A stretch of 64,000 nt of DNA. Origin: Hippophae tibetana (Eukaryota > Streptophyta > Magnoliopsida > Rosales > Elaeagnaceae). The stretch lies in contig CM072806.1 in assembly GCA_037013495.1 (NCBI GenBank), positions 31,436,001-31,500,000 of the forward strand. Direction: 5' to 3'. The translations under genes were made by a program, and so were the position numbers. Positions within the stretch are counted from its first letter, which is position 1, and every line of letters starts with the position of its first letter. The notes beneath the pieces are model-generated. The model saw nothing but the letters and a program-made list of their open reading frames with translations, ran no database searches and was not told the origin of the DNA. Of this stretch, positions 46,571-58,096 are shown one piece after another.

Positions 46571-46619
46571 AACGCCTTGCTAAAACATTAAAGTAAGTCC
46601 TGAATGGGAGGTAATCCAT
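46571..46619 (+). other. Paired hairpin motif, element B
   Basis: AACGCCTTGCTAAAACATTAAAG and TGAATGGGAGGTAATCCATT align to the copy 1 motif. The second stem keeps ATGG/CCAT pairing. Confidence 0.65.
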
Positions 46620-48499
46620 TAAAAAAATTTCTTTCATTTTTATTTATTAGTTATAATTGCTTTGTTATTTTTCATTTCATATAATTTGTTTTACTTTAAA
46701 TGTTTTTAATTTTCCTGCTATGTGAACTTTTGTTATATATTAGAACTATTGAATTTTAGAACTATTTTTTAAAATTTGTAAGAAGTACACAGTAATCTGT
46801 CTATATAATTAAAATGTTTAGAATGATGGCTGCACCTAGAACTTTACATCAATACTTTAGCACATTCAATAAATTGATAACTTTTCTATTATTTATTCTT
46901 TATCTTTAATTTACAATTGTTATATTAAGGACAATATAAGTTCTAAGTTGGGGTGGAAAATGTTATATCTTTATAAATTTGAGCCAATTTAAACTTTTTA
47001 TTAAATATATGTTCACATTTTTATATGTTTTCACATTTTCATTTTCTTTTGCTTGCTTCTATTTTCTTTTATTGGTTTAAAAGTTTTAGGTTTGATTTTT
47101 AAATTTTCTTGCAAAATTAAAATGTCTTTTATTTAATATTAAGTAAATGATTAGGTCTTTGCATTGTTAGATTAATTTCTTTAACATATCATGAAGTAAT
47201 GTGATAGTTAGTTTTTGTCATAATTTGTATTTCATGATAAAATATTGAAATTGCAATAAATCCAAAATTGGTGTTTAGAAATCAAATAATGTAGACTAAC
47301 TTGTGAGAATATTTTTAGTCATTATCTTTCCATTCTCAATGATAATATTTTTCTACTCTTTTAAACACTCTTCTTATTCATTTCAAATTATTAGATAATC
47401 TCTATAAGTTTTGCATTGAATATTATGATTTTTACATATGATAAAATGTCATATATTTATTTTTATTGCTTAAACTAAATGACTTAAGTAGAAATTGAAA
47501 GTATATGGCCTTCTTCATTCATGCATGAATACCAAAAAAAAGAGACATATATATGGTTACCTATACTAATACAAAAGAGAAACCAAAAATTAGAAACTCA
47601 CCATAAGAAAAAGAGAGGAAAATCAATAGTATAATATAAATACTATTACTCGAATATCCTACAAAGTTGTGAGAAATGACTAAATACGAAATAAAAATAG
47701 AAAATAAATCCCCAAAAAATCAATGTATTCCTAAATCTCTAAAAGGAATATAACTTGAAATTTTTATTTAATGATTTTGATTGATGCACAAGAATTGTAT
47801 TTGATTTCTTTACAAATCCTTTCATCTGCTTCCTTTCGTGAGATTAATATTATACACTACTTTAAGTCTTTTCTTCTTTGAACATATGCAAACCTATTAG
47901 ATAATTTCTTTACATAAAATCTATTTGTATATTCCTTTGAATAAGGCTTGAACCAATAGTTTCAGTGTTATGAAGAGTATGACTTGTGAGGATAAAGTCG
48001 AAGCAAATTTGGATTCCAAACACTGAAATTAAAAAATTCATATTGATACATTTTTTATGTGAATATGAATATGGTTATTCACTTATTATTATGGTAAATT
48101 ATGAATGTTTAGAATATTAAAATAATTTATGCTTTAATTTTAGTTGTAAACTTAAAAGATATTAAAATCATGAGAAATTTTACTATTCGTTTTTTACTTT
48201 TTTACTTTTTTAATTTGTTTATAACTTCGTTTGTTATTTGTTTGTTTTTATTATTTAATTTTTAATTTTTGAATTTCAATGTGATGTATGTGGGTATCAT
48301 CTTTGAAAACTCTCACGAGACTTAAATTTGTCCACTAGGACAACCTAGGGGTTTACAGGCTTGTGTTACATATTTTAAATACAACTTTGTCAATCTACAT
48401 AAATGATTTTTGATAGTTTAATTTTACTTTAGTTCTTCTTTTTAGTTTTTTCGGTTTCCTTACTAGAGACTAACAAGAAGTTGATTGGGGATAAAAATT

Positions 48500-48708
48500 T
48501 GATGCTCGAGTTTTATATTTATAAAATAGCTTTCAAGTGCACGAATTACTTTGTAAGAAATGATAAGTATACCTTCAATGATGATAAAAAAAGGAATCAC
48601 ATGTTTTTTAAATAATTCAAAAAATTCTTAAAAATGAAATTTAAGCCTAAACATTATGTCACAAGTTTGGTTTGAAGATCTAAACCAAAACATATAAACA
48701 TAAACTTA
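48500..48708 (+). repeat. 3' LTR of element B, left part
   Basis: TGATGCTCGAGTTTTATATTTATAAAATAGC matches the start of the 5' LTR at 44206 and continues in step to ACATAAACTTA, where the Tourist-like element begins. Confidence 0.75.
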
Positions 48709-49663
48709 GGTGGTGTTTAGTTCGCAGAATGGAATCGGAATTAGAATCAGAATCAGAATGTGAATTGAATGGAATGGAAAGGAAATAATGGTGTTTGGTT
48801 TGAAAACTAGAATCAAAGAAGGAATCAGTATTATAGTTTTTGGTTTGCCACTGGAATGGAATGGAAAAAACTATAAATTACCTTAATACCCCTATATTCA
48901 GTAAAGTTTAAATAATATCATTTAATTATTATTTTTTCATCACACAAAATACATTATTAAAATCATTATTTTTCTAAATAATTATTACTTAAAAAGAAAA
49001 TATATTATTAAAATTATTATTTTTCTAAATAGGGTTTAGGGTTTTGAGGTTTGGGATTTGGGATTTAGGGATTTAGGGTTATATTTGTGGGTTAAGGTAT
49101 AGGGTTAAAATTATTATTTTTCTAAATAAGGTTTAGGGTTTTAGGATTTGGGATTTAGGGTTTAGGGTTTAGGGTTTTAGGATTTAGGATTTGGAGTTTA
49201 GGGTTTTAGGATTTAGGGTTTAGGGTTTTAGGATTTGGGGTTTAGGGTTTTAGGATTTAGGGTTTAGGGCTTTAGGGTTTAAGATTTAGGGTTTTAGGTT
49301 ATGGGATTTGGGGTTTATAGTTTAGGGTTTAAGGTTTAAGGATTTGGAATTTGGGGTTTAAGGTTTTAGGGTTTAGGGTTTTGGGATTTGAGGTTTTGGG
49401 TTTTAGGTTTTAGGTTTAGGGTTTAGGGTTTAGGGCTTAAGGTTTTAGGATTTTGGGTTTAGGTTATATTTAGGGTGAGGGTAAAATTTTAAAAAACATT
49501 GAGATGGGAATGGAATCATGATTCCTAAAAGGGGAGAAGGAATTTTGATTCCTTCTCCTTTAGGAATCGATTTCATTCCTCACTCATTTTTCAACCCAAC
49601 CAAACACACAAATGGAAGGAATCAATGCTGATTCCTTTCTATTCCCTTTAACCAAACACACCA
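48709..49663. mobile_element. Tourist/PIF-Harbinger-like non-autonomous element, TTA target duplication
   Basis: Bounded by TTA at 48706-48708 and 49664-49666. Terminal inverted repeats GGTGGTGTTTAGTT (left) and the complement of AACCAAACACACCA (right) match at about 10 of 14 positions. GAATGGAAT- and GATTCC-rich subterminal zones follow on each side. TTA duplication and GGTGTTTGGTT ends fit the Tourist/Harbinger group. It is 955 bp with no transposase frame and is inserted in the 3' LTR of element B. Confidence 0.72.
49020..49480. repeat. Degenerate telomere-like (TTTAGGG)n array inside the Tourist-like element
   Basis: About 450 bases of TTTAGGG, TTTTAGGATTTGGG and TTTAGGGTTTTAGGATT variants, all in the same orientation. 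Perfect TTTAGGG units occur many times but never in a long pure run. It is too degenerate and too internal to be a chromosome end. Confidence 0.85.
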
Positions 49664-49666
49664 TTA

Positions 49667-50600
49667 GTTTATACTAGTACATCAGTAGTATGGGGTAAAA
49701 TCCTTGATTTGCTTATTGTAACATCTCAACAATAAATAATCTACTAAATAATAAATAGATACAACTTGACAAAAATATAAACTAAAATTCCTATATCAAT
49801 CGGGATGAACCTACCCTAACTTTCTATCATTTCCTTCGCTTGTTGCCTCTAACACTACTCGATCATACACATGAATCCAACTCTTTTCTAGAGTTAACAC
49901 CATACTTAGTAGTGTGATTGATAACCAATGATCAATAACATGAACAAGAAAGTGTATTAACAACATGATAAACAATTCAACCATGATAACAAACAAACAC
50001 TATTTTAGGAATGTTCAAATAATACTAACCTAACCCAAACTCACGGTTTTCTTTTTGCCCTTAACACTCATGAATGTTATTTTACTCACACAAAAACATA
50101 ACACAAGCACCAAAATATACTCAAAGTGAATTATGAAATGGAAGCAGTAATAGACAGTATTTTGATACATTTTTCGTAATTGAGAAAAAAAGAGAGAAGG
50201 TATTTATAGAAAAAACCAACCAATCTGACCACCCTCATCGAGGCCTTGTTGGCTACCCTTACTAACCACCTCATTAGGGATCTGAAAATGGGTCCATTGA
50301 AGGGCTAGTTGAGGTGCCAAAAAGTATGATCTTTTGTTTAAAATTATCGAGTAATTTTTCATAAATACCCGCACATAACATAACAAAAATTATAACTCAC
50401 AACCTAGCATGCATATTAAGAAAAACTATGCCATAGTGTATGTATAATATGTTCACATAGAAAGTGTGACTAACTATATATATGTGTGCATTACTGATCA
50501 ATAGTAACCAACGTTACACAAAGGAAGAAAGAAACACTAAGTAAAATAAACAAACTCAGTGTTTTACATATGGGAATACCAATAAAAACACAAAGAACTA
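49667..50600 (-). other. LTR-like sequence of a gypsy element (minus orientation) and unassigned sequence
   Basis: The part at about 50160-50400 reads, on the minus strand, GTGCGGGTATTTATGAAAAATTACTCGA... to TTTCTATAAATACCTTCTC, which is repeated in plus orientation at 51840-52030. It contains a TATAAATAC promoter-like box. I see no gene in the rest. Confidence 0.5.
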
Positions 50601-51620
50601 CAGGACTTACAACTACATTGGGTACGAGGAAGGTTGTAGAGAAAATCCATTGTTATGTGTTCTTATTTCCATTCAGAAATAAGGAGTGGTTGAAAAGGTC
50701 CTACAGGTTTCTAGTCTTCAATTTTGACTTTCTAGAAAATTAAACATCTTACTACAAATTCTTCAATTTTTTGTTTCATTCCATATCACCAATAATGTTC
50801 CTTTAGAGTTTGGTACATCTTAGTACTACCTGAATGCATAGCATAAGTGAACTATGTACTTCTTCTAGTATTTCCCCCTTAAGATTTGCATTATTTGGTA
50901 CACATAACTTGTTGTTAAAAACTATAATTTCATCATCTTGAATTGAATAATCAACTTGGTGTCCATTTTTCTATATCTCTTTTCAATTTCATCAAAACAA
51001 ATCTTGTTATTAAGATTCAGGAATTCTATCAACTAAAACAAACCTGATTCTAAAGTTTGCAAGCAGAATACTTGAATAACTTGTTCTTAGGTCCATATTC
51101 AAATTCCTTGATTCTACAAGTAGGGATTAATGGATTGCTTGTTGATTTTCTATGGAGAGCATCTGTTACTAGTCAACAACACAATTGTAATATTTGATTA
51201 ATTCCAACCATTTTCATTGTCTCAATTTAATCTCCTTTTGTGATAAGAAATACTTTAAACTCATATGGTTAATAAAAAATTGACATTTCTCACCATATAG
51301 ATAATTCCTCTATATTTTAAGGCATAAATCACTTTTGTTAATCCCAAGTCATGGGTTGGATAATTCATTTCATGCGTCTTGAGTTGCCTAGAAATATAAG
51401 AAATTACTTTACCATGTTGCATTAATATGCACCCTAAAACTTGATGAGATACATCACTATATACCACAAAACTCCTATATTTTGAAGGGAGTGTAAGCAT
51501 TGAAGTGGAAGTGAGCTGCCTTTTACACTCTTGGAAACTTTCTTCACATTCATTGGACCAATCAAAAATTTCATTCTTCCAAGTAAGATGAGTCAAAGGT
51601 TTAAGTTCTGTAGTCCTTTA
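50601..51620 (-). pseudogene. Ty3/gypsy RNase H and downstream pol remnant (Tekay/CRM-like)
   Basis: The minus-strand frame 51261-51596 reads LTWKNEIFDWSNECEESFQE, SKYRSFVVYSDVSHQVLGC, LMQHGKVISYISRQLKTHE, NYPTHDLGLTKVIYALK, the classic gypsy RNase H start of chromovirus-type polyproteins and distinct from Athila. Lower coordinates (51240-50600) hold further broken pieces (a degenerate DALHRKS after the RNase H). No RT or integrase core is readable. Confidence 0.75.
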
Positions 51621-51839
51621 TGTTATTATTAGCTTCCTGTTTGCAAAACACGGAGTCATTTTTTACTTAGTGTATCTGCTTTCTTCTGTATAAGGTTGGT
51701 TATTAAGAATCAATAATGAACATAAACATATAGTTATATAAGCATGTTTACACACATCATGGTATTGATTTTTTTAGTGTGCATGCTAAGTTAAGCATTG
51801 TGGTTTTTGATGGATGAGTTGATGTTGTCGCTTGTGTCT

Positions 51840-52040
51840 TTATTTCATTTTAGGTGCGGGTATTTATAAAAATTACTCAATAATTTAGAAACAAAATGGG
51901 ACTTTTTAGCACCTCGATAAAGTCTTATACTAGAGCCCTACTGGACCCCTCGTAGAACCCTCAATAAGGCCTCGACGAGGTTGGCCATGTGCTTGGATAA
52001 CTTCTATAAATACTCCTTTTCTTCTTATTTCCTATTCAAA
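51840..52040 (+). repeat. LTR piece of the gypsy remnant in inverted orientation
   Basis: GTGCGGGTATTTATAAAAATTACTC through CTTCTATAAATACTCC repeats the minus-strand sequence of 50160-50400, with landmarks such as GCACCTC and AAGGCCTCGACGAGG. The two copies point towards each other across the pol remnant, whereas an intact element would have them in the same direction. Confidence 0.65.
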
Positions 52041-53047
52041 AAATATGTAGCAAAGCTTTGTCAAATTGACATCTCATTTTTCTATTTCTAGATCACTATT
52101 ACCTTAAGTATAGTTAGGTATTAATGATTTGTGATTATGTGGGCAAAATCATGCTCTTGAGTGGTGAATACCCAAGGTGATGTTTGGAAGTGAATTTTTG
52201 TTAGGAGTTTATATGTGGGTGTGAGTAGTGTGTCGATGGTAGTTACCTTTGAGTAACTTTTTCTTATATGAGAACAAATATGTGAGAGTTTATTGAGCTA
52301 AATTGTTTGAGTTCTCATATCTTTGGTTGTATGTGATAAGTGGTGGACTATGTGTTCCACTTTGATTTGTGGGTGATCTTGGTTGAATGGTTTCCCATGT
52401 TTGATGCCCAAATCTTGTCCATATTGCACATTATTGACCTATAATAGTTGAGCATACTACATCAAATGGTGTTTGCTATAGAGAAATCTAGGTTCAAGTG
52501 TTGAACTAAGTCATTATGGAGGCAACAAGTAAGGGAAGCAATAGGCAATTCAGATAGTGATCATAGCTGATAGAGGTAATGTGGGTTTTATATCTTTCAA
52601 GGTTGTAATTGTTTTATTGCTTAGTGGATTTATTTGCTATTAAGTGGTTGTCATAAGAAACCCGATGATGTCACCACGTATGTAAGAATTCTATGTGGGT
52701 TTACCTCATTATATTTGGTATCGTGTATACTCTGTTGTTTTTCTAGTACAATCTGAGTTTAAATTAAATGTCTTTACATACTAAGGTTTAAACTCTCATT
52801 AGAAAGCCTTTAATATATATTTCTTGCTTTATGATTACTGATAATATATCTTCTACTTATTTATTGTTTGTTTGTGTTTATTTGTATTACTATAATGATT
52901 ATTAGTTAAGTGTTTATCTTTTTGTTGTATGGATGTTTGGGGATTATCCTTAAAGAGTAAGTATATCCTTAACCTAATTGTGTATCGGGCCTTGGATCCT
53001 TAAATGTTATTATGCATGATTGTATTTTTGTGTTAGTATAATCTGAG
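52041..53047. other. Gene-free stretch
   Basis: No coding sequence is supported. It may continue the leader/U5 side of the gypsy LTR. It ends at an abrupt join to Athila RNase H sequence at about 53047. Confidence 0.45.
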
Positions 53048-53908
53048 TGTGGATAAGTGTTTGCATGTCATCTACAATGCTAGCAAAACACTCAATGATG
53101 CCCAAATGAATTATACCACCACTGAAAAGGAATTCTTGGCAATAGTGTTTTCTTGAGACAAATTTTAGTCTTATTTAGTAGGATCTAAAGTGATTGTGCA
53201 TTCTGATCATGCTGCTTTAAGATACCTATTAAGTAAACCAAATGCCAAGCCAAGATTAATCAGGTGGGTCTTACTCTTACAAGAATTTGACCTAGAAATC
53301 AAGGATAAGAAAGACAGTGAAAACTTAGTAGCTAACCATTTGTCTAGGTTGATTTCTGACTTCAATTCTCTTAAAGATGAGAGTAATGAAGATATAGTTG
53401 AAACCTTTCCTGATGAATAGTTATTTTCAAAAGGTCCGAACCCATGGTATGTTGATATTGTAAACTATCTTGCCACTTGTGTTTTGCGACCTAACACTTC
53501 ATATCAGGACAAGAAAATATTTTTAAAACTATTAAGGACTATTTCTGGGATGACCCTTATTTATACAAGATTGGTCAAGATCAAGTCATCCGGAGATGTG
53601 TACCTGAAGAAGAACATAAGAGCATTCTAACATTTTGTCATGAACTTCATTGGGGGGGCCATTTTAGTGGTGAAAAGACAGCCCGTAAGGTATTACAGTC
53701 TAGATTCTTTTGGCCCACTCTTTTTAAAGATGATCATATGTTTTGTGCACAATGTGATAGATGTCAAAGAACATGAAACATAAGCAAAAGAGATGAAATA
53801 CCTTTGACATCTAATTTAGTTGTTGAACTCTTCGATGTATGGGGGATTTACTTTATGGGTCCTTTTCCCCCATCCAATGGTTTTCAATATATTTTGGTTG
53901 TTGTGGAT
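53048..53908 (+). pseudogene. Athila pol fragment (RNase H tail to integrase core)
   Basis: It corresponds to copy 1 bases about 7329-8190 with high similarity. It holds [12 protein letters not shown], then 53190-53420 open ([29 protein letters not shown]), a stop at 53418-53420 and further stops. It ends inside the integrase core, just after the first catalytic Asp segment ([15 protein letters not shown]; the Asp of DFMG is Tyr). Both ends are truncated: unrelated sequence on the left, an LTR start exactly on the right. Confidence 0.88.
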
Positions 53909-54919
53909 TGATGAGTGCTCAAAAAGCACTAAAATAACCATGATTTTATGCACATTAATTGATTAAAAATATATATATTTATATGTTTTATCATATATTT
54001 ATATAAATTTGTCTTTTTCGGAATCATGGGTATTTTTATTGTTTTTCAGGTATTTTGGCTTAAAAACGCAACTTAAAGACTCAAAGAGGAATACTTGAAG
54101 CAATACATCACAAATATATTAATAAATAAATGGGGAAAGGTCAATAAATATGGAAAAATTGGACAAAATGGGTCAAAAAGGTCAAAAATGTCAAAAAGGA
54201 GAAAATCGCGCCCAGCTGCCCAGCCGCGCGCCCAGCCGCGCGCCCAGCCGCGCGCGCCCATGCGCGCCCAGCTGCCTCCGCGCGCGCCAACGCCCGTTTC
54301 GCCCCATTTTTCACGTGCAGCCGCCCCATGACGTTATCAATGACCTCAACATTTCCATTACGCGTTTTTACATTTTTTTACTTATTTTTTCTCTCCATCC
54401 TCACCTATAAATACCCCCTTCCCTTCACTTCAAAACACACTTCTCTCTTCTTTCTTTCTCTCTTTTCTTAGATTTTTAGTTTTTCTTAGTTTTTAGTTAA
54501 TTTCTCTTAGTTTTAGAGTTCTTCCCAATAAGGGAAGAACTAGTTATGTTTATGTAATTTATTAGCTTTTTGATTCAATAAATGGGAGTGCAAATTCCGC
54601 TTGGAGGTTTTCCAGCAACGGGAATAGCGTCGAAGTTCTGTAAGGATTTTATTTTCTTTACAGTTATTTTTATGCTTTATTCTTACATGTTATATTTAAT
54701 TTGTCTGTGGTTAAATTTAACTGTGCTGGCTGTTTAGTAAACATGATGTAATAATAACGTTGTTATGCTTGCGAAATATTAAATAGGTAAAAATCTCTAA
54801 AATGAATTGATTTTATTTTTATTCAAGATTTTATATTAAGAATGTTAGAGAGAAATATATTATTTTTCATTACAAACTTAAATCTAAAAATTAGATTTTG
54901 AAGGTTTAGTTATCCGGTT
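53909..54919 (+). repeat. Athila-family LTR, left half, joined to integrase fragment
   Basis: Starts TGATGAGTGCTCAAAAAGCACT exactly at the end of the integrase fragment. It has the GC-rich block (54207-54325, with tandem CAGCCGCGCGCC units), CACGTG, TATA box (54406-54413) and leader, and stops matching after TTATCCGG at about 54919. Confidence 0.88.
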
Positions 54920-55317
54920 TGCGTAGACTACATCATTTGTTCGGGCGATGCTCGGCAAGCTATGGTGTGCTGTGTGCATTTCTTGATGCGATTAGGCACG
55001 TCGCTCAGCACGACTAGGCAACTGCACACAAGATTTCATCTTTTTTGACATTTTTACCCATTTGTCATATTTTTCCATCTTTTTGACTTTTTCTCATTTA
55101 TTTTCTCAATATATTTTGATTTATTTTTTCCAATATTTTGTTTCGAGTGTTTAAGTTATTTTTTTAGCAAAAATACCTGGAAAAAAATAAAAATATTTGT
55201 TATTCTGAAAAGAAAAATTTATATAAAAATATGATAAAATCATATAAATATAAATCTTTTTAATCAATTAAAGTAAATAAAATCATGGTAATTTTAGTGT
55301 TTTTTATGCACTCATTA
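54920..55317 (-). repeat. Inverted left part of a related LTR
   Basis: Read on the minus strand it starts TTAATGAGTGCATAAAAAACACT and proceeds through AAAATTACCATGATTTTA and the AAAATGTCAAAAAAGATG zone into a GC-richer block that differs from the other copies. It forms a direct forward/inverted join with the preceding LTR. Confidence 0.75.
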
Positions 55318-55567
55318 ACTACCACCATTGGAATTTCTAGTGGCTCTAATATTTTATTTTCTTGCATTAAAAAGACTTGTGATACAAAAGAGTGAGTGAA
55401 ACTAGGATCAATCAAAGTATAGACATCATGATTAAAGACATATAACGTACCCATTATGATATTAGGTGATCCTTATGCTTCTTGTTGTGTTAAATAAAAT
55501 ATTTGACCTCAGGTATTAAAGACTAGGCTAGCCATGCTAGGTTGAGCTTGACTAATGGATGCATTTG
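55318..55567 (-). pseudogene. Ty3/gypsy protease fragment (chromovirus-like)
   Basis: The minus-strand frame reads GQIFYLTQQEA, a stop, then MGTLYVFNHDVYTLIDPSFTHSFVS and LEIPMVVV: the retropepsin start of Tekay/Reina-type gypsy elements, where LIDPGATHSF is usual (here Gly is Ser and Ala is Phe). It is bounded by LTR sequence on both sides. Confidence 0.7.
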
Positions 55568-57363
55568 TGATGAGTGCTCAAAAAGCACTAAAATTACCAT
55601 GATTTTATACACATTAATTGACTAAAAAAATATATTTCTATGTTTTATCATATATTTATATAAATTTGTCTTTTTCGGAATCACGGGTATTTTTATTGTT
55701 TTTCAGGTTTTTTCGCTTAAAACCATAACTTAAAGACTCAAAGAGTAATACTGGAAGCAATACATCAGTAATATATTAATAAATAAATGAGGAAATGTAA
55801 ACAAATATGGAAAACAATTGGACAAAATGCGTCAAAAATGTCAAAAAGGAGGAAAATACGCCGCAGCACCACCCAATACCGTGTGCGCCCGCACCCATGC
55901 TCCTGCCTTCCACGCACACCGCTGCCATCTCACCCCAAATCCATGCACAGCCTCCCCACGTCATGCTGACATCATCAAATGACATCATCATTTACCACTC
56001 TGCGTTTCCACCATTTTTTATCATTTTTTCACCCACTTTTTCTCCTCATCCTCACCTATAAATACCCCCCTTCTCTTCACTTCTAAACACACATAAAAAC
56101 CCATCTTCTCTTCTCTTTCTTTCTCTTATTTCTTAGTTTTTAAGCTTTTCTTAGTTTCTTTCTTAATTTTTTGTTTTTCTTAGTTAATTTCTCTTAGTTT
56201 TAGAGTACTTCTCTTTTTGAGAAGAACTAGTTATGTTTTTGTAATTTATTAGCTTTTTTATTTAATAAATGGGAGTGCAAATTCCATTTGGAGGTTTTCC
56301 AACAACGGGAATAACATCGAAGTTCTGTAAGGATTTTATTTTCTTTGTAGTTATTTTTTATGTTTTATTATTACATGTTATATTTAATTTGTCTGTGATT
56401 AAATTTAACTTTACTGGCTGTTTGTAAACATGATATAATAATAACGTTGTTATGCTTGCGAAATATTAAATAGGTGAAAATCTCTAAAATGAATTGATTT
56501 TATTTTTATTCAAGATTTTATATTAAGAATGTTAGAGAGAAATATATTATTTTTCATTACAAACTTAAATCTAAAAATTAGATTTTGAAGGTTTAGTTAT
56601 CTGGTCTAATTTAGAGTAGTGCTATTTTATTTGTTGGTACAATCGCCCGATAGTTAGAGTGAAGCTTTATTTCAAAAGTTTTTATAAGAATTATTATGTG
56701 AAAATGTATTGATAACATGTTTTCAGTAGTGGTTTTAAAACTTGAAAGTTAGTACTTGGATAATTAAATTCTTAGGTTTAAATTGGACACTTTGAATAAA
56801 GTTTAAACTGTCTCACCCCACCAAAGGTGGCATTTAAATGTTTCACTTTCAATCTCTTAGAAAAAGGAATTAATTTAATTAACCAAATTAGTTATCAACC
56901 CTACCCATAAGTGTTAATTGATTTGTTTAGTTAACAAAGAATATCTAATCCCACCAAAGGTGGTATTTATATAAAAAAGAGAGAATCAATAAAATATCAA
57001 TTTAATCTTTAATAACCTAGATAATATGAGCAAGCATAATTAATTTAGTTATTATATCCATAAATACTCCACTATTATAAATGATAAAATTTGCATAAAT
57101 ATTTATTGAATCTGTATCTATGTGTATTTTTATGTTATTAGATTAGAAACACAAAAACCAAACTATCGTGACAGGATGTTTAGGATTTAATTTCATTTTT
57201 AAAAGTTTGAATAATAAATTAAAAACCACATATATTTCTTCCTTAGATCGACCTTGGGAGTATACTTATCATTTTCTACGAAATGATTCGTACACTTGCA
57301 AGAGTTTTATAAATATAAAACCAAAGTATTGGCAGAATCGGCGATTCTGGTTTTCGTTCATCA
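55568..57363 (+). repeat. 5' LTR of Athila copy 2 (1,796 bp)
   Basis: Starts TGATGAGTGCTC, ends GTTCATCA. It has the TATA box TATAAATA at 56057-56064, ACGTCA and TGACATCA sites at about 55958-55990, and the three leader hairpins from 56820 onward (the middle one mutated). The GC-rich block (about 55855-55965) is shorter and differs in sequence from the other copies. Confidence 0.93.
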
Positions 57364-58096
57364 AGTTTTTGGCATCGTTCATGAATAGATAAAAAAAACT
57401 TACCGTTCATGAATAGTAAAAAAAAACTTACCATTCATGAATAGTTAAAAAATAAAATTTAATTTAAAAAATTTTAAGTTAAAAAATATTTTAGTAAAAT
57501 AAACTTACCGTTCATGAATAAATAAATAAATAAATAAATAAATAAAAATTATAGCGTGAATAGTAAAATAAACATAGCATTCATGAATAGTAAAAAAACT
57601 TAATTAACTTGGATTTTGATTAACTTATATAACATACATTTTATTAACTTAATTAAAATAATTTTTACTTAACTTAACTTAATTAACTTAATAGCATGAA
57701 AAGTAAAGATTTAAGAGAGTTCTGTCTAGAAGACTAGTTCTTGGAAGCTTTTGTGCCACTAGTCTTTCCTAGGAATATTGTTCTGTCTAAAATGATGGTT
57801 TTTAAGGAGCCTTTGTACCACTATTCTTTCTTGGGAGCACTCTTGGTTAATACTAATTATGATATTTTATCTTAAAAAAACATAAAAAAAAGAAAAAAAA
57901 ACATGAAATAAATAAAATTTAAACTTTGTTTTATTTAAATAAATAAAAAAAATAAAAAAATTTGAAAAAAATTTGACTTAGGGTTTAACTAGTTTTGTTT
58001 AGTGTTTTGTATTAAATACCATGTAAATTTTCTCTAAATTTTTGTGTGGTTATTATTTTGTTGATAGGAGTTTTAAATTTACGTTTTCAATAGTCT
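57364..58096 (+). other. Leader of Athila copy 2 with disrupted primer site
   Basis: After the LTR comes TTTTTGGCATCGTT and then directly CATGAATAG repeats: the 3' half of the tRNA-Asp site and about 300 bases present in copy 1 are deleted. CGTTCATGAATAGTAAAA units recur, with an (AAAT)n tract at about 57516-57546. The conserved CACTAGTCTTTC block is at 57750-57775. An AG acceptor-like site (TTGTTGATAG) precedes the gag ATG. Confidence 0.7.

Larger units (their letters stand above)
44206..48708 (+). mobile_element. Element B: non-autonomous Athila-family relative with palindromic LTR
   Basis: 5' LTR 44206-45316, primer-site remnant about 45322-45339 (TGGCACTATTGCAATGGA), a short protease remnant (about 46150-46450), the hairpin motif (46571-46619), the palindrome (46921-46938) and a full counterpart of the copy 1 3' noncoding region to about 48499, including ACTCTCACGAGACTTAAAT and the purine tract. 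The 3' LTR starts at 48500 and is interrupted at 48708 by a Tourist-like insertion; its remaining part after 49666 fades quickly. No gag, RT or integrase. Confidence 0.72.

Noticed and set aside
49020..49480. CRISPR-like array or true telomere end
   Set aside because: Units are degenerate, with no spacer/repeat structure, and the tract lies inside a transposon with terminal repeats and a target duplication.
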